From: CAYMZZ01 sp964395095
Lineage (GTDB): Bacteria; Bacteroidota; Bacteroidia; Chitinophagales; Chitinophagaceae
Reading direction: 5' to 3'
DNA length: 64,000 bases
NCBI GenBank assembly: GCA_964395095.1
Contig: CAYMZZ010000004.1
Span: 186,001 to 250,000, forward strand
The notes below the pieces were generated by a model. The model saw nothing but the letters and a program-made list of their open reading frames with translations. It had not been told where the DNA came from and made no database searches. Numbering within the stretch: position 1 is the stretch's first letter; every line of letters starts with the position of its first letter. The position numbers and the translations under genes were made by a program. Of this stretch, positions 9,444 to 16,298 are shown piece by piece.

Positions 9444-9516
9444 GGTGCGGTAGCTCAGTCGGTAGAGCAAAGGACTGAAAATCCTTGTGTCGGCGGTTCG
9501 ATCCCGCCCCACACCA
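9444..9516 (+). tRNA. tRNA-Phe (GAA)
   Basis: A 73-nt cloverleaf: acceptor GGTGCGG/CCACACC, D-stem GCTC/GAGC, anticodon stem AAGGA/TCCTT with loop CTGAAAA (anticodon GAA), variable GTGTC, T-stem GGCGG/CCGCC with loop TTCGATC, discriminator A. No CCA is encoded. The fifth acceptor pair is a C-A mismatch (9448 with 9511), where tRNA-Phe normally has C-G. All other stems pair perfectly. The gene sits at the edge of a small integrase island, so its 3' end may be a recombination site. Confidence 0.95.
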
Positions 9517-9527
9517 CTTCAAAACGT

Positions 9528-9554
9528 CAAAACCCCCTCTGGTAGGGGGTTTTG
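9528..9554. terminator. Terminator after tRNA-Phe
   Basis: Perfect 10-bp stem CAAAACCCCC/GGGGGTTTTG with a 7-nt loop (tctggta), 12 nt after the tRNA. The A-rich left side and T-rich right side suit a terminator working in both directions. Confidence 0.8.
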
Positions 9555-9627
9555 TCATTCAGTGCGCAGAACCGTGCACAGAGTCCCTTGTTTCTTAAGA
9601 GTTTAGGTTCAAAAGTTTATACTCCCA

Positions 9628-9657
9628 TTGAACCCCCAAAGCCTGGATTTATCTTTG
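9628..9657 (+). promoter_or_regulatory. Bacteroidota-type promoter of the HARE-LytTR gene
   Basis: TTG at 9628-9630, 19-nt spacer, TATCTTTG at 9650-9657. The predicted start of transcription is about 10 nt before the ATG at 9675, giving a very short leader. Confidence 0.6.
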
Positions 9658-9674
9658 AATTTTAAATTTTTCTT

Positions 9675-10460
9675 ATGCCAGGAGAAAACCTTCTATCCCT
9701 TCACGAAGCAGTAGTGGTTGCCCTTATAAACCAGCCTATCCGGACAGCCAGATTTGAACAAATCGCAGCCTTTATTGATGATAGGAATTTATACCCTAAA
9801 AGAGAATCGGAGGTACCGCTAGCAGAGGAGGTAATGTTACTAACAACGAAGTCAGATGGAGCATACTCACACCTGTTTGAAGAGATTGGGGCAGGTTTTA
9901 TTCGGTTGCAAGACAGTTATGCTGATTTTCCTTTACACCTAGACGCTGCATTAGAAGCATTACTTGAATATGACAAAAGGTTTTATAAACCAGACCTCAA
10001 AGAACTAAGTGTAATTGATAAGAGTTATGGTTCAAAAGAAACACGAAAAATTCAAATAAGTCCTAACAATGTTATTTGTATTCTCTCACATGAAAAATCA
10101 CGAAACAAGAACGTTTACATTTTTGAAAAAGAATTGAATTCAATCCAGTGCTATGAATTCAATAATCAAGATTTCAACTTTAAAACTCTATGCAAATACC
10201 TTGATCCTTTAAATAACTATTTAATACAAGTAGCTAAAAACGCAGTAGTTAATGTTGCCTATTTTAACCTTGTAAAAAACCGTTTATTGGAATATAATGG
10301 TTTGGTCGGTAAAACTGAAGAGTTCTCCACTATAAAAATTTCAGATAAGGTAAAAGGCGACCTTTTCTTACAAAACTTTAAAACGGTCAAGGAAGCTTAC
10401 AACCGCAGGATTTTGTTACAAAAAACCTCCCTTGGTTACAAAACTGATATGGGGATATAA
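9675..10460 (+). CDS. Putative DNA-binding regulator, HARE-HTH-like plus LytTR domain
   Basis: A 261-residue protein with two recognisable parts. Residues 5-80 (LSLHEAVVVALINQP, FEQIAAFIDDRNLY, HLFEEIGAGFIRL) resemble the HARE-HTH/ASXL winged-helix module. Residues about 118-235 follow the LytTR DNA-binding pattern, including the strand ISPNNVICILS and the closing block AKNAVVNVAYFNLV. There is no receiver domain, so it is not an ordinary response regulator. It opens the AT-rich island directly after tRNA-Phe, has its own promoter, and is followed by a small basic peptide gene. Domain calls come from pattern memory; the target sequence is unknown. Confidence 0.7.
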   Translation: MPGENLLSLHEAVVVALINQPIRTARFEQIAAFIDDRNLYPKRESEVPLAEEVMLLTTKSDGAYSHLFEEIGAGFIRLQDSYADFPLHLDAALEALLEYDKRFYKPDLKELSVIDKSYGSKETRKIQISPNNVICILSHEKSRNKNVYIFEKELNSIQCYEFNNQDFNFKTLCKYLDPLNNYLIQVAKNAVVNVAYFNLVKNRLLEYNGLVGKTEEFSTIKISDKVKGDLFLQNFKTVKEAYNRRILLQKTSLGYKTDMGI

Positions 10461-10495
10461 TAACCGTATAGGTTTGAGGTCTAAAACAAATATTT

Positions 10496-10588
10496 ATGGC
10501 AAAAGGAACAAACAGGCCGACAAATGGACCCAGTACAACGTCAAATCCTTCTGGAAAGGGAAGGGGTAATAATCCCCCAAAGAAGTAA
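10496..10588 (+). CDS. Small basic Pro/Gly/Asn-rich peptide, 30 residues
   Basis: An ATG-to-TAA frame of 30 codons starting MAKGTNRPTNGPSTTSN and ending in GNNPPKK. It is rich in Gly, Asn, Pro, Ser/Thr and Lys/Arg, has no hydrophobic segment, and looks disordered. It lies 35 bp after the HARE-LytTR gene and 12 bp before a perfect terminator, so it sits as a complete unit at the end of that transcript. I recall similar small basic peptides near integrase regions of Bacteroidota, but no function. Confidence reflects its position and composition, not a domain. Confidence 0.5.
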   Translation: MAKGTNRPTNGPSTTSNPSGKGRGNNPPKK

Positions 10589-10594
10589 AGGGTT

Positions 10595-11911
10595 TCAATT
10601 AGAGCCGGAAAAAATCCGGCTCTTTATTTTTTCAACCCCGATCTTCTTATCCCATATCTTCTTCATTATTTCAGCATGCTCCTCTCCTGTGGCTTTGATA
10701 TACATTCGGAAAGACTTTTCAGTGCGGTGACCCGAGATCGCCATGATGGTAGGTACCGGAACCCCCATCAAATACATGTTAGTACAAAACGACCGGCGGG
10801 CGGTATGGGTCATTAGTTTCTGCCACTTTCTTGACTCCTCCACCGTGATCGCCCGGTGCCGGGTAATCTGTTTGGCAAAGGGGACATCCAACTCTGGTAT
10901 CCGCTGACCTAAATCTTTCAATGTACGGTTGAACTCTTGATTCGTTGGGCAGGGCGGTAATACGCCGTTATACTTGTCAATAATTTTTTTAACATTGGGA
11001 TGAATTGGGATGGTCACTTTCTTTTTTGTCTTTTGTTGTATCGTTACCAATGATCCCTTTTGTAGGTATTCCAGATTAATATTGGAGTAATTACTAAACC
11101 TGAGACCCGTATAACAACCCAAAACGAAAATATCTCTGACCTGTTCTTCCCCAGGATTCTTAAAATCCTTCAAATCCATAAGTAACTGGATCTCTTTTTC
11201 AGTTAGGTATATACTGTCAGTTTCTTCTCTGACCGTATTAAATTCTACTTCGGTCAGGATTGTTGCAGGGAGTAACTTCTTTTTCACGGCGTACTTGATT
11301 ACCTGATTTAGCACCATAATATACTTTGAGTGGGAATTCTTTGATACTTCGAGATCCTCAATCAGGTAGTTACTGAATTCATCATGGAGTTCCTGATCAA
11401 AGTCGGAGATAAGAAATTCTTTTTTCAGATGCTTTTGGAAAGCCGCAAGATGTTTCCGGGTAGTGCGGTAGGGTTTGATACTGTTTTCTTCAATACGGTA
11501 CTGGTTATCTTTTAAACGGATGCCACGTTCACTGTCTTTTATGAACAGATCCACAAAATCCAGCAGTGTTATTTGACTGGCCACTTCGTCTCCGAATTTA
11601 TTCGGGTGAACGAGTGATAGGATTTTCTGTTTGAATATCTCCGCCGGTACCTTCTGCCGGCCGTTGACACTAAGGTCATCATACAGCCGATTAATTTTTA
11701 AGTCCAGCTCCTTTAGATTGTTGGTTATGATCTTTACATCATTGCTTCCTTTGATAGGACGTGGCAGACCCCGTTTATTATCCCAATTTTCAGGTGTTAT
11801 GCTATACCCCGGACAAAATATTATCCTTTTACCGTCATATGTAATGGATGTGCGGATTGTTGATTTCCTTTGGGCTTTGTTATCCCTCAAATAATGGCGA
11901 ACGCTTATCAT
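10595..11911 (-). CDS. Tyrosine site-specific recombinase (integrase)
   Basis: A 438-residue phage-type integrase of the Bacteroidota kind. An Arm-DNA-binding-like N-terminus (SVRHYLRDNKAQRKSTI) is followed by a SAM-like core-binding domain (about 120-230) and the catalytic domain. Catalytic residues seen: Arg in TGLRFSN, Lys in QQKTKKK, His-x-x-Arg in HTARRS, His in SGHRTEKS and the Tyr nucleophile in FRMYIKAT. It catalyses strand exchange between attP and attB, and tRNA-Phe 3' sequence is the likely target, given the neighbouring tRNA. The start ATG overlaps the stop of the excisionase-like gene by 4 bp (ATGA), showing translational coupling. AT-richer than the flanks. Confidence 0.92.
   Translation of the reverse strand: MISVRHYLRDNKAQRKSTIRTSITYDGKRIIFCPGYSITPENWDNKRGLPRPIKGSNDVKIITNNLKELDLKINRLYDDLSVNGRQKVPAEIFKQKILSLVHPNKFGDEVASQITLLDFVDLFIKDSERGIRLKDNQYRIEENSIKPYRTTRKHLAAFQKHLKKEFLISDFDQELHDEFSNYLIEDLEVSKNSHSKYIMVLNQVIKYAVKKKLLPATILTEVEFNTVREETDSIYLTEKEIQLLMDLKDFKNPGEEQVRDIFVLGCYTGLRFSNYSNINLEYLQKGSLVTIQQKTKKKVTIPIHPNVKKIIDKYNGVLPPCPTNQEFNRTLKDLGQRIPELDVPFAKQITRHRAITVEESRKWQKLMTHTARRSFCTNMYLMGVPVPTIMAISGHRTEKSFRMYIKATGEEHAEIMKKIWDKKIGVEKIKSRIFSGSN
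10601..10630. terminator. Bidirectional terminator between microprotein and integrase
   Basis: Perfect 9-bp stem AGAGCCGGA/TCCGGCTCT with an AAAAA loop, followed by TTATTTTTT. It ends the plus-strand transcript of the small peptide. On the minus strand the stem lies inside the last codons of the integrase, whose stop is at 10595-10597. Confidence 0.8.
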
Positions 11912-12198
11912 GCTCTTTTCCTTTTAAACAAGTCTATTATTTGACTTTTCAAAAAGAAATACTCTCTTCCCAATTTACGGCCTGGTATTTCTTTCTTGTT
12001 ATACATCTCAGTGACCTTCTCGGGTGAAACCTTGAAGAACTCTGCGACGGTTCTCCTATCCCAGATCTCGTCCTTGAACTCTGTACCAAAACGATTTTCT
12101 TGTAAACACTTTTCAATTTCATTGCGAACGACTATTTTAATTAAATCTTTCAATTCGTCTATTTCTATACCAATAACAGAATTTCTTTCTTTACTCAT
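11908..12198 (-). CDS. Excisionase-like helix-turn-helix protein
   Basis: A 96-residue protein whose C-terminal half (DRRTVAEFFKVSPEKV, then PGRKLGREYFFLKSQI) is the MerR/Xis-like helix-turn-helix module of excisionase and DNA-binding family proteins. The frame extends to 12285, but that extension is hydrophobic (FFSLSFFKRP) and unlike the family, so the internal ATG at 12198 is preferred. Overlap with the integrase by ATGA and joint orientation indicate a recombination directionality partner. It probably bends att DNA and shifts the integrase towards excision. Confidence 0.75.
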   Translation of the reverse strand: MSKERNSVIGIEIDELKDLIKIVVRNEIEKCLQENRFGTEFKDEIWDRRTVAEFFKVSPEKVTEMYNKKEIPGRKLGREYFFLKSQIIDLFKRKRA

Positions 12199-12290
12199 CT
12201 CAAAAGGTCTTTTGAAAAAGGATAAAGAAAAAAATCCGTAAAAGGAAATTAGTTGCCAGAATAATTCTGGAAGGTAGGGAACCATTTTAA

Positions 12291-12370
12291 TCCAGCCCCC
12301 GGGGGGCTGGTTCCCTGTAGCAAGGAATCCCCCCTTAATATGGAATAATCTCTCAAATACCTAAGGGGGG
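12291..12370. repeat. Two inverted repeats in the island control region
   Basis: A perfect 9-bp inverted repeat with a single-base centre, CCAGCCCCC-G-GGGGGCTGG, ends at 12310. A second pair, CCCCCCTTA (12329-12337) and TAAGGGGGG (12362-12370), follows 18 nt later with a 24-nt AT-rich loop. They lie upstream of the excisionase/integrase pair and downstream of the cargo operon. They are G/C-runs in otherwise AT-rich DNA, so a binding site, terminator or transfer/replication site of the island is possible. Confidence 0.5.
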
Positions 12371-12466
12371 ACAGTACATCAAAAAAATTCCGGAGATTTT
12401 TTTTTAAAAACTCAAGTAATTTCAAAATATTGAAACAAGATTGTTCCAGCTCTTCACAACATCTGA

Positions 12467-12925
12467 TTAATTATTGCTTATATCGATGTTTGTGTTGATG
12501 ATTTCGCATTCGGCTTTAATAATAGCAGCCTTATTTACCCAATCCTCGAAAGAAATGACTTCTACCGTTGACGTACGAGTTTCAAAATCATGAATTACTT
12601 CAATACCAAAATCTGTGGCCGGATTATCGCTCAGAGCCTGTCTCACTTCTGGGAATGTACCAAGGAAAAGCTGCATAAAATCAATAAATTCTTCATCGAT
12701 TACGATGCCTTCTCGATGGTAGTTGTAAATTTTCTTAAAACAGAAACGTCTAACAAGCTCATCATTCTCAGAATTATCGGAATTCAGAACAACAAGCGCA
12801 TCATTAGAGTCTCTTTGGATCGAAAATATTTTCCAATTTACTCTTTCGCTCATGTTGATGAAACCAGAAATAATGCCTACTTTCTGTTTTGTGCCTTGAT
12901 CGGGGTTTGTTCTAATTGTTGCCAT
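12467..12925 (-). CDS. Hypothetical protein, island cargo
   Basis: A 152-residue soluble, acidic protein that I do not recognise. It has no signal peptide or membrane segment. A possible beta-rich N-terminal half (VNWKIFSIQRDSNDALVVLNSD) is followed by a helical stretch (DEEFIDFMQLFLGTFPEVRQAL) and an acidic C-terminus. It is the last gene of three on the minus strand, 65 bp behind the YHYTT-family gene. AT-rich like the rest of the island, suggesting horizontal origin. Confidence 0.55.
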   Translation of the reverse strand: MATIRTNPDQGTKQKVGIISGFINMSERVNWKIFSIQRDSNDALVVLNSDNSENDELVRRFCFKKIYNYHREGIVIDEEFIDFMQLFLGTFPEVRQALSDNPATDFGIEVIHDFETRTSTVEVISFEDWVNKAAIIKAECEIINTNIDISNN

Positions 12926-12990
12926 TGTTTAAATTTTAATATTAAAAAATAGAGTTTACATTAAGGAAAAATTGAAATTTTGATTGTTGC

Positions 12991-13497
12991 TTAAAGTACT
13001 TTGTCCTTTGTTTTAATCTTGGGGTTTATTGTTGAATCAGAAACATCACCGCACCACGAAATCCAATTTTCACCATCCCATACTTGTATTTCAAGGACCA
13101 TTGAAAGAGGTATGTCACTAAAGGATGCGTACCAGTCTTTAGGATTTGCGCCATGCTGTCGTCCTACGGCTTCCATTCCTTTGATAAGTCTTTTCGAAGT
13201 CCCTGATCTAACGCCATATAGTGACCACGGACAAAAAGATTCTTCTGAAAACGGAATCACAAACCGTACACAACCCAACAATCTGGATTGTTCACTAAAC
13301 GACAACCTGTGTATATTTCCTGTATATGGGCTGCGTATTGATTTGTTCGCCGTTTTTTCCCAAAAAGGGTTAAGGCTTAGCCAAAGGGCGGGTCGCACAT
13401 TAGTATTTCTCATCTCCCATTCCGAAACCGACAAACAACCAGAGTTAATAATTTCCGCTGCGTTATTCGCTGTGGTATAATGATAGATCCTTTTCAT
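12991..13497 (-). CDS. Conserved protein of the YHYT...RPALWLS type, unknown function
   Basis: A 168-residue protein starting KRIYHYTTANNAAEIINSG, with the block RPALWLSLNPFWEKTANK and later HGANPKDWYASF and EIQVWDGENW. I recall scattered bacterial proteins with the same YHYT, P-x-W-S-x-NP-x-WE-x-TA-x-K and wdGxxW blocks, all without known function. The opening resembles the His-Tyr strand of ADP-ribosyltransferase-fold toxins and DUF2971-like proteins, but this link is weak. Start and end match family length. It is 10 bp downstream of the 127-residue gene and probably co-translated, a toxin/antitoxin-like layout that remains inference. Confidence 0.6.
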   Translation of the reverse strand: MKRIYHYTTANNAAEIINSGCLSVSEWEMRNTNVRPALWLSLNPFWEKTANKSIRSPYTGNIHRLSFSEQSRLLGCVRFVIPFSEESFCPWSLYGVRSGTSKRLIKGMEAVGRQHGANPKDWYASFSDIPLSMVLEIQVWDGENWISWCGDVSDSTINPKIKTKDKVL

Positions 13498-13507
13498 ATT
13501 AATTGAT

Positions 13508-13891
13508 TTATAAGTAAGGTTGAATATCCTCTAAGTAGGTGTGTATCAAAACATCGTTATATACATCCCAATCAACTACCAGATTAATCTGAAGATATAG
13601 ATCAAGAACAGCGAACTGTATATCACCAGATTTTAAGGAGGTCGTAAATGGTCGATTCCAGTGGGTCAATTTTTTATCCCTATTAGCAAGCACTAAAAAT
13701 TTGTCATAGTCACTTCGTATCCGGGGTGCATATTTTGATGCAAGAGAAGAAACATCTTGACGGATTAATTCTGCGTTGTCTGGAAAGTAATAATCCAGGA
13801 GTTTTTCAGTGTTTTTAATTACATCATCGAAGTCATAGTCGACCAGAGGGGATATTTGGAAGAATTGAGCCCCCACCCCGTCCATCCACAA
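13508..13891 (-). CDS. Hypothetical protein, first cargo gene of the island
   Basis: A 127-residue acidic, mostly helical protein (DYDFDDVIKNTEKLLDYYF; LDLYLQINLVVDWDVYND). Not recognised. No signal peptide. The start is uncertain: the first residues MWMDGVGAQFF lie at the presumed right edge of the island, only 28 bp from the divergent S46 peptidase start, so the gene may have lost its natural 5' end and promoter. It precedes the YHYTT gene by 10 bp. A partner or immunity role is possible but not shown. Confidence 0.5.
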   Translation of the reverse strand: MWMDGVGAQFFQISPLVDYDFDDVIKNTEKLLDYYFPDNAELIRQDVSSLASKYAPRIRSDYDKFLVLANRDKKLTHWNRPFTTSLKSGDIQFAVLDLYLQINLVVDWDVYNDVLIHTYLEDIQPYL

Positions 13892-13919
13892 TTATTTACC
13901 TTTACCAAAACGATTGTAT

Positions 13920-16058
13920 ATGCGAATGATCAAAACGGCTTTACTGGCTGTATGCTTGCTTTTTGTATCGCTCCTGCGTGCCGAAGAAGGCATGTGGCTG
14001 CCCATGTTGCTCAACAAACTGAATGAACAGCAGATGAAGGCCATGGGGATGAAGATCAGTGCCAACGACATTTACAGTATCAATAGTGGCAGCCTCAAGG
14101 ATGCCATTGTGAGTTTTGGGGGCTTTTGTACGGGGGAGGTTATTTCGGAAAAAGGGCTGATACTTACCAACCACCACTGTGGATTTGATGCCATTCAGAA
14201 CCATTCCACGCTTACCAACAATTATATACGCGATGGTTTCTGGGCCATGTCGTCGGCGGAAGAAATTCCCAACCCGGGCTTATTTGTCACTTTTATTATT
14301 CGCATCGATGATGTGAGCAGCAAGGTGCTGGCCGGTGTGCAAAAGGGCATGTCGGAATCCGAAAGGCAATCGATCATCGACAAGAATATGAAAGAGGTGA
14401 ATGCGGCTGCCAAAAAGGAAAGCTGGCAGAGCAGTTTTGTCCGCTCCTTTTTTGAAGGCAACCAGTATTACCTCTTTGTTACGGAAACCTATAATGATAT
14501 CCGCCTGGTGGGGGCACCGCCCTCTTCCATTGGCAATTTTGGCAAGGATACGGATAACTGGATCTGGCCCCGGCATACGGGCGATTTCAGCCTATTCCGC
14601 ATTTATGCCGGCAAAGACAACAAGCCTGCCGCCTATTCGCCAGACAATGTGCCTTACAAGCCCCGCCGCTCGCTCAGCATCAATATCGGCGGCACCAAAC
14701 CCAACGATTTTACGATGGTATTTGGTTTTCCCGGGCGCACCATGCAATACCTGCACTCCGCTGCCGTGGCACAAACCGTGGAAGTAAATGACCCCGCCAA
14801 AATTGCCATCCGCGACAAGGCCCTCGAAGTGATAGATGGTTTTATGCGTCGCGATGAGCAGGTAAAAATTCAGTATGCGGCCAAATATGCCGGCATCAGC
14901 AATGCCTGGAAAAAATGGCAGGGTGAGGTACTGGGGCTGAAGCGCACGGATGCCGTGGGTAAGAAAAAGAAATACGAAGCCAGTTTTCAGCAGCGCGTGA
15001 ATGCCAACCCGCAATGGAAGGCGGATTACGGAACCCTACTCGACCGCTTGCAGCAAGCCTATGATGAATTGAAGCCTTTTGGCCTGGCGCGGGATTATTA
15101 CCTCGAAATTACCAGCAAGATTGAAGTGTTTACCGTGGTGAACCAGCTTCGGCAATTGCAGCAGGCGAAGGAACGGAACAATTATGCCGCAACGCTGGAG
15201 CGGGTGAAGGAGCGCTTGAAGGATCTCTATGGAGAGTTTGACGCGCGGGTAGATCAAAAACTATTTGAAGCCCTGATGCCCCTATATGCGGAAGATCAAC
15301 CCGCTGCTTATGTGGCGCCCGCCGCGGGCAAGCGGGCTGATTACGCAGCCTGGGCCGCCGACCTCTATAGCCGCAGCCTGCTCGATGATGGCGCCAAATT
15401 GCTGGAAGCCTTGGATAAAAACGCGGATGAGGTATTGGCTCAATACCTATCCGATCCCATTTATGCCGTGTATGCGGATATGGCCAATCTCTATGCCGGC
15501 ACAGTGATGCCCAGGCTCAATGCGATTCAGGATCGCATCAACGAACTGCAGCGCACCTATATGAAAGCACAGATGGAAGTGATGAAGGAGAAAAAATTTT
15601 ATCCCGATGCCAATAGCACTTTGCGCGTTACGTATGGACAGGTAAAGGGCTACAAAGCACGCGATGCCGTGCAATATGATCCTTATACTTACCTGGATGG
15701 GGTGATGCAGAAATATGTGCCCGGCGATTATGAATTTGATGTGCCGGCAAAGTTGCGGGAGCTGTATGAGAAAAAGGATTATGGTCCTTATGGAAAAGGC
15801 GGAAAGCTACCGGTTTGCTTTATCGCTACCAACCACACCACGGGAGGAAATTCGGGAAGTCCGGCCCTCGATGCCTGGGGAAATTTGATTGGACTGAATT
15901 TCGACCGGGTTTGGGAAGGCACCATGAGCGATATCAATTATGATGCTTCCATTTGCCGCAATATCATGGTTGACATTCGCTATATACTCTTCATCATCGA
16001 CAAATATGCCGGAGCGGGACATTTGGTGAAGGAGATGAAGCTGGTGGGGGGTAAGTAG
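13920..16058 (+). CDS. S46 dipeptidyl peptidase, DPP11-like (Asp/Glu-specific)
   Basis: Periplasmic serine exopeptidase that releases dipeptides from peptide N-termini. A signal peptide (MRMIKTALLAVCLLFVSLLRAEE) is followed by the N-terminal catalytic half with His in LTNHHCG (about residue 86) and, near the C-terminus, the nucleophile Ser645 in GGNSGSP. The residue 18 positions after the serine is Arg (FDRVWEGT). In P. gingivalis this position is Arg in DPP11 and Gly in DPP7, and Arg selects Asp/Glu at P1, so this is predicted to be DPP11-like. Start taken at ATG 13920; ATG 13926 is also possible. The stop codon falls inside a 7-nt-period repeat. Confidence 0.93.
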   Translation: MRMIKTALLAVCLLFVSLLRAEEGMWLPMLLNKLNEQQMKAMGMKISANDIYSINSGSLKDAIVSFGGFCTGEVISEKGLILTNHHCGFDAIQNHSTLTNNYIRDGFWAMSSAEEIPNPGLFVTFIIRIDDVSSKVLAGVQKGMSESERQSIIDKNMKEVNAAAKKESWQSSFVRSFFEGNQYYLFVTETYNDIRLVGAPPSSIGNFGKDTDNWIWPRHTGDFSLFRIYAGKDNKPAAYSPDNVPYKPRRSLSINIGGTKPNDFTMVFGFPGRTMQYLHSAAVAQTVEVNDPAKIAIRDKALEVIDGFMRRDEQVKIQYAAKYAGISNAWKKWQGEVLGLKRTDAVGKKKKYEASFQQRVNANPQWKADYGTLLDRLQQAYDELKPFGLARDYYLEITSKIEVFTVVNQLRQLQQAKERNNYAATLERVKERLKDLYGEFDARVDQKLFEALMPLYAEDQPAAYVAPAAGKRADYAAWAADLYSRSLLDDGAKLLEALDKNADEVLAQYLSDPIYAVYADMANLYAGTVMPRLNAIQDRINELQRTYMKAQMEVMKEKKFYPDANSTLRVTYGQVKGYKARDAVQYDPYTYLDGVMQKYVPGDYEFDVPAKLRELYEKKDYGPYGKGGKLPVCFIATNHTTGGNSGSPALDAWGNLIGLNFDRVWEGTMSDINYDASICRNIMVDIRYILFIIDKYAGAGHLVKEMKLVGGK

Positions 16059-16080
16059 AAAGTAGGGAGTAGAGAGTTGG
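16051..16080 (+). repeat. Heptamer repeat (GTAGRRA family), single arm
   Basis: Units gtagaaa, gtaggga, gtagaga, gttgg follow each other with an exact 7-nt step. The TAG stop of the S46 peptidase is the first TAG of the array. No facing inverted arm is found before the next gene. Confidence 0.7.
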
Positions 16081-16259
16081 TTGTTGTGGAAGAAGGCGGT
16101 GATGACCTTTGCGTACTGAAGGCTTTTTAAAAAACAAAAGGTAAATCCTGTTTTGCGGCAGCATTTCTGACCTAAGACATTAAAAACCAAATTTTTAATC
16201 CCCAAATTCTCAAATTTTCCCTTGAGTTTTCCACAATTTTTTCATATCTATAATTCCCC

Positions 16260-16267
16260 TATTTTTG
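16260..16267 (+). promoter_or_regulatory. Putative -7 element of the PpiD-like gene
   Basis: TATTTTTG matches TAnnTTTG exactly. A TTTT (16237-16240) lies 19 nt upstream in the -33 position. It is 32 nt before the ATG. Confidence 0.45.
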
Positions 16268-16298
16268 CCATCCGTTTTTTAACCCTACATAATATAAT

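Noticed and set aside
13860..13915. attR copy of the tRNA-Phe 3' end
   Set aside because: Only a 7-nt match (CAAAACG) and a loosely similar C-rich stretch were found, too weak for a recombination site.
16051..16298. Insertion sequence explaining the heptamers
   Set aside because: None of the arrays is linked to a transposase frame or flanking target duplication that I can see.
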